The translations under genes were made by a program, and so were the position numbers. From JBBDXA01 sp040902585 (GTDB lineage Bacteria > Planctomycetota > Phycisphaerae > Phycisphaerales > Phycisphaeraceae): a stretch of 11,485 nt of DNA. Location: contig JBBDXA010000252.1 of the NCBI GenBank assembly GCA_040902585.1, positions 1-11,485 on the forward strand, given 5' to 3'. Positions 1 to 7,016 of the stretch are shown here, piece after piece (within the stretch, counting starts at the first letter, position 1; every line of letters starts with the position of its first letter). The notes beneath the pieces are model-generated. The model ran no database searches. It was not told the origin of the DNA and saw nothing but the letters and a program-made list of their open reading frames with translations.

Positions 1-476
1 TGCCCGCGGTGGAGCCGGACATTCGTGGGGCGATATCCATTCGCGATCAACTCGACAAGCATCGGGCGAATGAGTCGTGCGCCCGTTGCCATGTGCGCAT
101 CGATCCGCCGGGCTTTGCGATGGAAGAATTCGATCCGATCGGCGGGCATCGCGGGTTCTATCGATCCATCGGCGAGGGTAAGTCGCTGCCGGTCGTGAAA
201 TACAAGAAGGGGCAGGATGTGGAGTCCGCCTTCCAGATGCCTGATGGTCGATCGTTTGATGGTTTCACCAGTTTCAGGCAGCGGCTGCTCGAAGATAAGG
301 ATGTGATCATTCGCGCGTTCGCCCAGAAGCTTTTGATTTACGGTACGGGTCGCCGTGTGACGAATGAAGATCGCGCGGTTGTCGATGCCGTCGCGCAGGC
401 AACGGCGAAGAAAGACTTCGCCCTTCGCACGATGATCCATGCAGTGGTTGACAGTGAGTTGTTCACGCGGCCGTGA
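1..476 (+). CDS. PSCyt3/PSD2 (DUF1588-DUF1585) secreted cytochrome-like protein, 3' end only
   Basis: The gene is cut by the left edge; the first complete in-frame codon is at base 3 and the stop TGA is at 474-476, leaving about 157 C-terminal residues. The visible part begins with the end of a DUF1588 (PSCyt3) domain: the sequence EPDIRGAISIRDQLDKHR leads into CARCH (bases 78-92), a CxxCH haem-type motif, followed by IDPPGFAMEEFDPIGGHR, the hallmark of this family. The last 75 or so residues fit DUF1585 (PSD2), with a YGTGRRV segment and a VVDSELFTRP end. Complete family members usually begin with a PSCyt1 domain and also carry PSD3, PSD5 and PSD4 domains; those would lie upstream of the window. 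The biochemical role of the family is unknown; export and haem binding are inferred from the motifs. The DUF1552 gene starts 28 nt downstream on the same strand, so the two are probably co-transcribed. The upstream GTG at base 9 is not the true start because the frame stays open to the edge. Confidence 0.9.
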   Translation, partial: PAVEPDIRGAISIRDQLDKHRANESCARCHVRIDPPGFAMEEFDPIGGHRGFYRSIGEGKSLPVVKYKKGQDVESAFQMPDGRSFDGFTSFRQRLLEDKDVIIRAFAQKLLIYGTGRRVTNEDRAVVDAVAQATAKKDFALRTMIHAVVDSELFTRP

Positions 477-504
477 TCGTTGCGACCTGATAGAGGAACG
501 TGAA

Positions 505-1779
505 ATGCCCAAGCTGAGAATGAATCGTCGTACCTTCCTGCGAAGCGGTGGCGTCGCCATGGCGCTGCCGCTGCTCAACGCGATGTCGCCCGGTCTTCGC
601 GCCGCCGCCGCCGGCGCAGGCGAGGTGAAGGATGTGCGGCGCATGCTCGCCATCTGCGCGCCCCTGGGGATTCACACGCCCAATCTCTTCCCCGAGAAGG
701 CCGGCAAGGATTACGAAGCCACGCCGTACTTGAAGCCGCTCCAGAAAGTGCGCGAGAAGTTCACCGTGATCTCCGGCATGATGCATCCGGATGTGGATGG
801 CGGGCACTCGGCTGAGGCAAGCTTTCTCACCGGCGCGGCTCACCCCGGGCAGCCGAGTTTCCGCAATACGATTTCTGTCGATCAGTATGCCGCCGAGCGC
901 ATGGGGCACCTGACTCGTGTGGCTTCGCTCGCGCTCTCCGCGAACGACACCGGCCTTTCCTACACGCGATCGGGCGTGCGCATTCCGCCGGAGAGAAAGC
1001 CCTCGCGCCTTTTCGCCACGCTCTTCCTCGAAGGCACCGCGGCTCAGAAGGCGGCCCAGATGCGCCGCATCAAAGACGGACAGAGCATCATGGACCTGGT
1101 AATGGATCAGACCAGGCAGGTGGCTGGTGATGAGGGCCAGGAGGATCACCGCACGCTGGAGCAGTACTTCAGCAGCGTGCGCGATCTGGAGCAGCGGCTG
1201 GTGAAGGCGGAAGAATGGGCGAAGCTGCCCAAGCCCAAGGTCCAAGAGGAGCCGCCGACGGACATCGAGGACAGGGCCGATTTCACCGGCCGCATGAGCC
1301 TGATGTATGACATGATTTTCCTCGCCCTCCGCACCGACTCGACGCGACTGATCACCTTTTGCGGCGCGGGCGGGAACGAAGTCGTCGCGCTCAAGGGCGT
1401 CGATGACGGCTGGCACAACCTCAGCCATCACGGCAAGGATCCGGACAAGCTCAAGAAGCTGGCGATCATCGAAGTCGAGGAGATGCGTTTGTTCGGGGAG
1501 CTGCTACAGAAGATGGAAGAAGTTAAGGAAGGGGAGCACACGCTGCTGGATCAGACTGCGATCGTGATGGGCTCGAACCTGGGCAACGCATCGAGCCACA
1601 ACAACACCAACCTGCCGCTCGTCGTCGCGGGCGGCCGATTCAAGCACGGCCAGCATCTGGCGTTTGATGCCGAGAAGTCGCCGCCGCTGTGCAACCTGTT
1701 CGTGTCCTTCCTCCAGCACATGCGGATCGAAGCGGATCAGTTCTCGACCGGAAAGAGTACGCTGACCGGTTTGTCGTGA
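505..1779 (+). CDS. DUF1552 (HXXSHH family) Tat-exported protein, pair 1
   Basis: This 424-residue protein belongs to the DUF1552 family (Pfam HXXSHH), whose function is unknown. The ATG at 505 is chosen over the longer frame opening at 439 because it has an AGAGGA ribosome site (492-497) with a 7-nt spacer and places a twin-arginine signal at the N-terminus: NRRTFLR (residues 7-13), then a hydrophobic stretch and an Ala-rich cleavage region near residues 30-38. The protein should therefore leave the cytoplasm already folded. The family signature is intact as WHNLSHH (residues 303-309; H304, S307, H308, H309), and a later GSNLGNASSHNN segment in the C-terminal third precedes LPLVVAGG. His-rich motifs of this kind suggest a metal site (inference). 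It follows the DUF1588/1585 gene by 28 nt and ends 18 nt before a palindromic repeat. Family assignment is firm; the role is not. Confidence 0.93.
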   Translation: MPKLRMNRRTFLRSGGVAMALPLLNAMSPGLRAAAAGAGEVKDVRRMLAICAPLGIHTPNLFPEKAGKDYEATPYLKPLQKVREKFTVISGMMHPDVDGGHSAEASFLTGAAHPGQPSFRNTISVDQYAAERMGHLTRVASLALSANDTGLSYTRSGVRIPPERKPSRLFATLFLEGTAAQKAAQMRRIKDGQSIMDLVMDQTRQVAGDEGQEDHRTLEQYFSSVRDLEQRLVKAEEWAKLPKPKVQEEPPTDIEDRADFTGRMSLMYDMIFLALRTDSTRLITFCGAGGNEVVALKGVDDGWHNLSHHGKDPDKLKKLAIIEVEEMRLFGELLQKMEEVKEGEHTLLDQTAIVMGSNLGNASSHNNTNLPLVVAGGRFKHGQHLAFDAEKSPPLCNLFVSFLQHMRIEADQFSTGKSTLTGLS

Positions 1780-1797
1780 TGTGAGAAGTTCAATGAC

Positions 1798-1899
1798 GGT
1801 GCCACGGGTCGGCGAGGCTCTGCGAGCAGACCCGTGCGAGCGATGGCAATTGCAAATACGCACGGGTCAAGTCGGCAGACCTCCGCGACCCGTGGCACC
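1798..1899. repeat. REP/BIME-like nested palindrome between convergent genes
   Basis: Two 34-nt units, 1803-1836 and 1861-1894, each have 8-bp arms CACGGGTC and GACCCGTG around an 18-nt middle. The second unit is an inverted copy of the first: 24 of 34 positions match when it is reverse-complemented. The outer ends extend the symmetry, with GGTGCCACGGGTCG at 1798-1811 pairing with 1886-1899, and the palindrome GCAATTGC (1846-1853) sits near the centre. The element occupies most of the 137-nt gap between the + strand DUF1552 stop and the - strand SGNH-DUF1080 stop. Such paired inverted palindromes at gene 3' ends resemble BIMEs. It could also act as a bidirectional terminator or mRNA 3'-end stabiliser, although no T-run follows. 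The structure is seen directly; the mobile-repeat interpretation is inference. Confidence 0.8.
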
Positions 1900-1916
1900 C
1901 AGCGGGTTCAGTCACT

Positions 1917-3263
1917 TCATTTCATTTCCTTGACGCGAATCCGCCGGTATTCCATCTGTCCGCGATCACCTTCAAGGCCGATCGGCCCGGTCGCAGGCAA
2001 CTTGAACTCGGCCTCCAGCACTTCACCGTTGCATGTGCAATGTGCCACGCCGCCCTTCACAACCACGATCAGTTCGTTCCAATCACCCTGGTTGTACTTC
2101 GTCAGCTTGTTGTAAGGACCAGCCAGCAGGAAGTCGCGGCACTGGAGCTGCGGCTTGCGGAGAAAAACGCCGCTGTCCGCGTTCGGCGAGGCGCGGAAGT
2201 CGAGCTTGAGAGTGAAGTCATTGGGAAACTCGCGCGTGGTCCACACCTGCTGGAACCGGCGGCCTTCGACGGGCGTGGTCACGATGAGCCGGCCGTTGAG
2301 CGCGACGTACCTTCCATCAGGACTTTCCGTCTTGCCTGCGAGGTCGATGTCTTCCGTGAAAACAGGGCGCCCAGCAGCTCCGTGCTTCGGTTCAACGACC
2401 TTCGTGCCAGGCTTTGCGTTGGCGCGGATGATCCAGCCGGTCAGGTCCTTGCCGTTGAAGAGCGATTCGAATCCTTCCTCGAGTTTGAAATCATCCGCAC
2501 CGGTTTCGACCAGGCCGAGCGTCGCGAGGATCGGGCGAATGCCCGCGGCCCACTTCGCGTAGCCCGCATCATTGGGATGCAGCAGGTCGGGGAACTCCGC
2601 CTTGATCGCATCGCCTTTCTCATCGGCGAAGAGCGTCCACGTGTCCACGAATGTCACCTGCTTGTCGCCCCAGACCGCGTCGGCAACCAGCGCGTTGACT
2701 TTCTTAATCTTGTCCGCCGGCCGATTCTTCGAGGCGGAACTCGGCATCACGGCGCAGAGCACGATGGGCATCGTCGCATCATGCTTCTTCAGGGCCGCGA
2801 GGATCAGCTTCATATTCGACGCAACCGTTTCCGGCGTGGCGCCGCGCTCCAGATCGTTGGTGCCGATGAGCATCACGACGGCTTTGGGCTTGAGCGAAAG
2901 GACATCCTGCTGAAGGCGAATGAGAACGCCGCGCGTGGTGTCGCCGCTGATGCCTCGGTTGGCGACTTTCAGATCCCCGAAGGTGCCTTTGATGTTGTCG
3001 CCCCAGCCCTGCGTAATCGAGTCGCCCAGGAAGACGACGGCCTGCCGGTCCTTCTCGACGCGACCGGCCCACGCCGTCCGGCGCTGGAGCCAGAGTTTTT
3101 GAAACCAGTCGTCGCGCACGATCGGCCCGTCACCGGCAAGTCCTTCATCCGTCGCCGGAATCGCCAGCGAAGTCTCCGCCGCCGGCGCGGCAGAGGTGAC
3201 GCAGAGCATGGCAATGAGAAGAATCGACAGACGATGAAGGGATTGATGCATGGGTGGAACCAT
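1917..3263 (-). CDS. Secreted SGNH/GDSL hydrolase fused to DUF1080 (3-keto-disaccharide hydrolase-type) domain
   Basis: This protein of 448 residues has two domains. A signal peptide covers about residues 1-29 (hydrophobic LSILLIAMLCV, then APAA). The SGNH hydrolase domain, about 70-250, has all blocks: FLGDSITQGWGD (nucleophile S82), NRGISGDTT (G107), IGTNDLERG (N136), and DLLHPNDAGY (D226, H229). The Ser-Asp-His triad and oxyanion residues are therefore present and activity is likely, probably as an esterase removing acyl groups from a carbohydrate. The C-terminal half, about 264-446, is a DUF1080 domain: FESLFNGKDLTGW at the start, then SGVFLRKPQLQ, GDWNELIVVVKG and TGPIGLEGDRGQMEYRRIRVKE. 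Related proteins are annotated as 3-keto-glycoside hydrolases. The start at 3263 has AGGA six nt upstream; the ATG four codons later (3251) is an alternative. It is convergent with the DUF1552 gene and begins 22 nt from the tRNA-Gly fragment. Confidence 0.92.
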   Translation of the reverse strand: MVPPMHQSLHRLSILLIAMLCVTSAAPAAETSLAIPATDEGLAGDGPIVRDDWFQKLWLQRRTAWAGRVEKDRQAVVFLGDSITQGWGDNIKGTFGDLKVANRGISGDTTRGVLIRLQQDVLSLKPKAVVMLIGTNDLERGATPETVASNMKLILAALKKHDATMPIVLCAVMPSSASKNRPADKIKKVNALVADAVWGDKQVTFVDTWTLFADEKGDAIKAEFPDLLHPNDAGYAKWAAGIRPILATLGLVETGADDFKLEEGFESLFNGKDLTGWIIRANAKPGTKVVEPKHGAAGRPVFTEDIDLAGKTESPDGRYVALNGRLIVTTPVEGRRFQQVWTTREFPNDFTLKLDFRASPNADSGVFLRKPQLQCRDFLLAGPYNKLTKYNQGDWNELIVVVKGGVAHCTCNGEVLEAEFKLPATGPIGLEGDRGQMEYRRIRVKEMK

Positions 3264-3285
3264 TCCTTTTCCTATGGGAGTTGAA

Positions 3286-3327
3286 AGCGGGTGAAGGGAT
3301 TCGAACCCTCAACATTCAGCTTGGGAA
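3286..3327 (-). other. tRNA-Gly(CCC) 3' half, probable attachment-site footprint
   Basis: Read on the minus strand, this segment is the 3' half of a tRNA: anticodon loop TTCCCAA (anticodon CCC) at 3327-3321, anticodon-stem strand GCTGA, five-nt variable loop ATGTT, T-arm GAGGG-TTCGAAT-CCCTT (3310-3294), acceptor strand CACCCGC (3293-3287) and discriminator T (3286). The T-stem pairs with one G-T wobble, and the acceptor and discriminator fit bacterial tRNA-Gly. The 5' side is absent: the bases before the loop are CCAAA instead of the TCAGC needed to pair, and no GCGGGTG acceptor strand lies upstream. The identity stops exactly at the start of the anticodon loop, as expected of an integrase crossover that duplicates the 3' end of a tRNA gene. 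It cannot fold as a working tRNA. If it is a displaced copy, the inserted DNA lies on its higher-coordinate side. Confidence 0.85.
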
Positions 3328-3805
3328 TTTGGTTTTTGTTAGCGTATGGTCGAGGCCTAAAGCGATGAATTTCAAGTAGATTATCATCAGATTGCCTTGT
3401 TGGCAATATACGCATTCAGACTCATTCTCGCGCATTCGAAAGCACTGAAAAACAGTAGTACTGATAACCAGAATCGGTAGTAAACGGTAGTCGAAAAATT
3501 CAGCGAGATCGGCTGTGCGTCGCGGGTTGTAGCGTTCTTGAGTCAAACAAAACGGTGGTATCAGCCGAGAGACGAATGCTTCGCCCAGGCTCGTTGCGCC
3601 TTGGGCACCTGGACGAAACTACGATCGACTTCGAACAGGTTGATCGTCGGCAAGACAGCACGTCGACCGGCACATCATCAAGAGAACGCCTGATGGTGCT
3701 ATGTTTCGAGGTCATTCATGCAAATGCAGTCGGATCTTAGGTTCGTTGCAATCGTCATCTGCTTGAGGTTAGGATGGGTTCACCACTTCCCTCGTAACTC
3801 GCTGG

Positions 3806-3819
3806 ATTGATCGATCAAT
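3806..3819. promoter_or_regulatory. Perfect 14-bp palindrome, candidate operator
   Basis: ATTGATCGATCAAT is a perfect palindrome 91 nt before the proposed start of the second PSCyt/PSD gene and just upstream of a possible -10 element. A site of this symmetry could bind a dimeric regulator. Only the symmetry and position support this; no regulator gene is in the window. Confidence 0.35.
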
Positions 3820-3855
3820 GTGCGGGTGGAAACGACCTGTGCCAACCCTGCTCTC

Positions 3856-3861
3856 TACAAT
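3856..3861 (+). promoter_or_regulatory. Possible -10 element for PSCyt/PSD-DUF1552 pair 2
   Basis: TACAAT matches the sigma-70 -10 consensus at five of six positions and lies 49 nt before the ATG at 3911. No good -35 hexamer is seen at the usual distance, so this is tentative. Confidence 0.25.
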
Positions 3862-3910
3862 CTGCTGAAGATATGCCCTTGCCGGTCGCTCCTTGCCCAG
3901 TGCCTCCAAC

Positions 3911-6900
3911 ATGATGACATCGATCCGCACCATCAGAACCACAAGGGATTCCGAGCTAAAGACGCGCGTGCCCAGTGATCAGATCGCCCGAAGCACGGTA
4001 TTCGTGCTGGCGATCGTTCTCCTATCCGCCGCTAAGGTCAACGCTGCTCCACTGTCCGATTTTGACCAGTTGGCTAAGCCGTTCCTGACGGAACACTGCA
4101 TTCATTGCCACGGCCCGAAAAAGCAAAAGGGGGAAGTGCGTCTCGATACGCTCGATACCCTGGCCCTGCCCGCACAGATAGATTTACTGAACAAAATCCA
4201 GGAGCAGCTTTTTCTGGTAACGATGCCGCCGGAGGACGAAGCGCAACCGAGCGCGGCCGAGCGTGCCCGGTTGGTGGACTGGGTGTCGAAGGAACTTCAC
4301 AAGCACAAGGCATCGACGTTAGAGCAGAAGCTTCAGAAGCCCGAGTTTGGCAACTACGTCGATCACGAGAAGCTGTTTTCCGGTGAATACAAACATCTGC
4401 CAGGGTTCACCTATGACCGGCGCTGGCTGATCAGTGAATACATCTTCAATGCCAAGTTCCAGCGGCTGCTGGGGCAGGACGCCCGCGCTAAATACAACGG
4501 GAGAATGGTGCCCGTATTCGGCAGCAGCAGGATTCAGAACCTGAGCCTGACGAACCCCTTTCTTCTGCCCAACCGCTCTGGCGTAAGGTATTACGCCAAC
4601 GAAGATCTGACCGGGGGCCATTTGTCGAGCATGTTGACGAATGCTCAGAAAACTTCCCAGTACATCATGGATGATCTCGTCAAGCGTCGAAGCAGTAAAT
4701 ATGTGCCTGCCATCAACAAGATCATGGCATTGGAAGACGGACATCACGCCACCCTGGCCTCGCGTCAGGAGTTTCTCAAGTACTTCATCGCTCCACTTTG
4801 CGACGAACTCTACGGCAGCAAGAACGAGTCGCTCCTGCCGACGTTTACGCCTGTGCAACTCGCGGAGCCTGAGAAACTGAAAGAGGGAGAGACCTACAAG
4901 AAAGCGCCGTTTCACGTGGCCCAGAACATGCTGAAAGGCCTCGAAGGCGACGGCACGGTTTACCAGTTCCTGCTGAATCCTGAACACGAGAAGAAGACCG
5001 ATGAGGCATTTCGAAACTTGTGCGAGCGCACTTGGTTCTACTTTGGCGATCATGAACGGACCATCCAGGGCCGCATGACGATCCTCCGCGACTACCTGCC
5101 CGAGATTCGCGAACTCATCGCCAAAGACCGGCCCAAGTTCAAACCGTTGGTGTACAAACCGCTCGATGATGCTGAAATGGCAATCGTCCGGACAGCCATT
5201 TTGAAGCATCGCAAGAAGGACGATCACTACGTTCAGATTATTGAAAAGTGCATGGCAGATTGGGCACTGGACTTCGAGCGGAGACGTATTGCCGCGGGAC
5301 CGCCTTCAGACCCGCTTCTTTCAGAACTTGTTGATCAACTGTTTGTGCAGATCCTGGAACGATCTCCCGAGACGTTGGAAGCAGAAGAGTACCTGGCCTT
5401 AGCCCGGTCCTACGTGAACAGTCTTGGGAGGCTCAAGGCCATCCAGAAGCTCATCCAGACGCTTATCCTGTCGAGTGAATTCGCCTACCGTCAGGAGTTC
5501 GGAACCGGCGAAGCCGACGCGCACGGCCGAAGCATGCTTTCTCCGCGCGATGCCAGTTACGCCATTGCCTATGCCTTGACGGATCAAAGCCCCGATGCCG
5601 AGCTGGTACGCGCAGCTGCGACCGGCAAGCTGAGTACCCGCGAAGATTACAAGCGGGAAGTCCTGCGCATCCTCAAGAATAGAGATACGTTCTACCTCAT
5701 CGATCCGATACTGGCCGACAGAAACTATCAGGACAACACAACGAACACAGCCATCCGCAAGCTGCGATTCGTCCGCGAATTTTTCGGCTACCCCGCCGCC
5801 ATCACGATCTTCAAGGATGAGAAACGGTTTGGAGGCGATCGGCTCGGGGATGCGACATCGCGTCTGCTCAGCGAGACCGACAGGAGCGTGGAGCACATCC
5901 TGGAGAAGGATCAGAACGTGTTCGAGGAACTGCTTACGACGGAAGAGTTCTTCGTCTACCACGATGGCGACAACGAGCGGATGCAGGCCGCCTCCGACAG
6001 GATCAAACGCATCTACGAACACTTCAAGGACACCGACTGGAGGAACTTCAAGAAGGAAGATCTCCTCAAGCACAGTGAGTTCCTCAAGGAAGTCAAGATG
6101 CGTAGTGTCGACCCGGACAAACTCGACTCCGGCAACCGACAGGGCACGCCCATTCAGCTATTCAAGATGTCAATGACCACCATCACTGCCCGCTTGGACA
6201 AGGGACAGAAGGAAGCGGCCCCGTTCGATCTGTATCGCGGGTACGGATACGATTTTATGAGCGGCTACAACGTTTCTATTTTCTTCAATATACGCCTGGA
6301 CAACTGGGACTACCAGACGACTCAGCCGGCGAAAGTTGCTAACCGCAAAGGTCTGCTCACGCATCCTGCCTGGCTGATTGCACATGCACAGAACACGGAG
6401 ACGGACCCCGTGCACCGCGGCAAGTGGGTGCGCGAGAAGCTGCTTGCAGGCACCATTCCCGATGTGCCGATCACGGTCGATGCCTCCATCCCTGAAGACC
6501 ACCACAAGACCCTGCGCGATCGATTGGCGAGTGCGACTGAAAACAGCTACTGCTGGAAATGCCACGAGCGCATGAATCCACTTGGCTATGCATTTGAAAG
6601 TTACGATGACTTCGGCCGATACCGTTTGCAGGAGTCGCTGGAATATCCGGACAATTTAATTAAGAAGAACCCGGATGAATGGAAGCTGCTCGAAGACACG
6701 CGGGACATTTACAAGACGCTGCCGGTCGATTCAACGGGATACCTGAGCGGGACGGGAGACGATTCGCTCGATGGCAAAGTCAAGGACGCGATCGACCTGG
6801 CTGAGCGTCTTGGCAAATCGCGACGGGTGCGTCAGTCCATCATTCGCCATGCCTTCCGATACTTTATGGGCCGCAACGAGGTCCTTTCAGATTCGAAGAC

Positions 6901-7012
6901 CTTGATGGATGCCGAGCAGGCCTATGTCGACAGCGGCGGCAGCTTCGATGCCGTCATCGTCTCGCTCCTGACTTCCGATTCGTTCATCTACCGCAAAGCC
7001 ATAGAGAACTGA
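3911..7012 (+). CDS. Large PSCyt1-PSD-PSCyt3-PSD2 (DUF1592/1588/1585) secreted cytochrome-like protein, pair 2
   Basis: The product is about 1033 residues and belongs to the planctomycete multi-domain family named after its PSCyt and PSD modules; function is unknown. The N-terminus has a hydrophobic segment STVFVLAIVLLSAAKVNAA (export signal). A PSCyt1 domain follows with CIHCH (C63, C66, H67) and GPKKQKGEVRLDTL. A PSD5-like stretch is at about 470-535 (ending ILSSEFAYRQEFG), and PSD4 (DUF1592) runs from LSPRDASYAIAYALTD, about 542, to about 790, including LRFVREFFGYPAA and RFGGDRLGD. DUF1588 covers about 812-911 with a second haem-type motif CWKCH (C881, C884, H885) then ERMNPLGYAFESYDDFGR. 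DUF1585 is about 953-1029. Two CxxCH motifs suggest covalent haem and electron transfer (inference). The start is uncertain: there is no ribosome site; ATG 3911 or 3914, TTG 3893 and GTG 3968 all keep the signal. The DUF1552 partner begins 4 nt after the stop, so they form an operon. It is only distantly similar to the gene at the left edge. Confidence 0.92.
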   Translation: MMTSIRTIRTTRDSELKTRVPSDQIARSTVFVLAIVLLSAAKVNAAPLSDFDQLAKPFLTEHCIHCHGPKKQKGEVRLDTLDTLALPAQIDLLNKIQEQLFLVTMPPEDEAQPSAAERARLVDWVSKELHKHKASTLEQKLQKPEFGNYVDHEKLFSGEYKHLPGFTYDRRWLISEYIFNAKFQRLLGQDARAKYNGRMVPVFGSSRIQNLSLTNPFLLPNRSGVRYYANEDLTGGHLSSMLTNAQKTSQYIMDDLVKRRSSKYVPAINKIMALEDGHHATLASRQEFLKYFIAPLCDELYGSKNESLLPTFTPVQLAEPEKLKEGETYKKAPFHVAQNMLKGLEGDGTVYQFLLNPEHEKKTDEAFRNLCERTWFYFGDHERTIQGRMTILRDYLPEIRELIAKDRPKFKPLVYKPLDDAEMAIVRTAILKHRKKDDHYVQIIEKCMADWALDFERRRIAAGPPSDPLLSELVDQLFVQILERSPETLEAEEYLALARSYVNSLGRLKAIQKLIQTLILSSEFAYRQEFGTGEADAHGRSMLSPRDASYAIAYALTDQSPDAELVRAAATGKLSTREDYKREVLRILKNRDTFYLIDPILADRNYQDNTTNTAIRKLRFVREFFGYPAAITIFKDEKRFGGDRLGDATSRLLSETDRSVEHILEKDQNVFEELLTTEEFFVYHDGDNERMQAASDRIKRIYEHFKDTDWRNFKKEDLLKHSEFLKEVKMRSVDPDKLDSGNRQGTPIQLFKMSMTTITARLDKGQKEAAPFDLYRGYGYDFMSGYNVSIFFNIRLDNWDYQTTQPAKVANRKGLLTHPAWLIAHAQNTETDPVHRGKWVREKLLAGTIPDVPITVDASIPEDHHKTLRDRLASATENSYCWKCHERMNPLGYAFESYDDFGRYRLQESLEYPDNLIKKNPDEWKLLEDTRDIYKTLPVDSTGYLSGTGDDSLDGKVKDAIDLAERLGKSRRVRQSIIRHAFRYFMGRNEVLSDSKTLMDAEQAYVDSGGSFDAVIVSLLTSDSFIYRKAIEN

Positions 7013-7016
7013 ACCC

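Larger units (their letters stand above)
3328..3910. other. Long intergenic region, AT-rich at left, no convincing gene
   Basis: No recognised gene lies between the tRNA fragment and the second PSCyt/PSD gene. Bases 3331-3480 are about 41% G+C by hand count, well below sampled stretches of the flanking genes (roughly 50-70%). A frame on the + strand stays open from 3468 to 3740, with a possible GTG start at 3555 and the C-terminal end LMVLCFEVIHANAVGS; I recognise no family in it and cannot exclude chance. Small features are an 11-nt palindrome CAGTAGTACTG (3453-3463), a direct repeat of CGGTAGT (3475-3481 and 3485-3491) and a 6-bp hairpin ATTGCC/GGCAAT (3391-3407). The right part should hold the promoter of the downstream gene pair. 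Confidence 0.6.

Noticed and set aside
463..1431. Long minus-strand open frame opposite the DUF1552 gene
   Set aside because: Its product shows no family pattern and is explained by high G+C in the real gene on the other strand, which has a clear Tat signal and HXXSHH motif.
2040..3284. Long plus-strand open frame opposite the SGNH-DUF1080 gene
   Set aside because: Arg-rich, low-complexity translation without motifs; the minus-strand gene has all SGNH blocks.
3286..3360. A complete tRNA gene
   Set aside because: The D-arm, 5' anticodon stem and 5' acceptor strand are missing, so only a 3' half is present.
3391..3407. Hairpin ATTGCC/GGCAAT as a terminator
   Set aside because: Six-bp A+T-containing stem without a T-run and no gene ends beside it.
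4319..5227. Minus-strand frame opposite the large PSCyt/PSD gene, and a similar one at 5399-6073
   Set aside because: No recognisable domains; both are shadows of a coding strand with clear CxxCH and PSD features.
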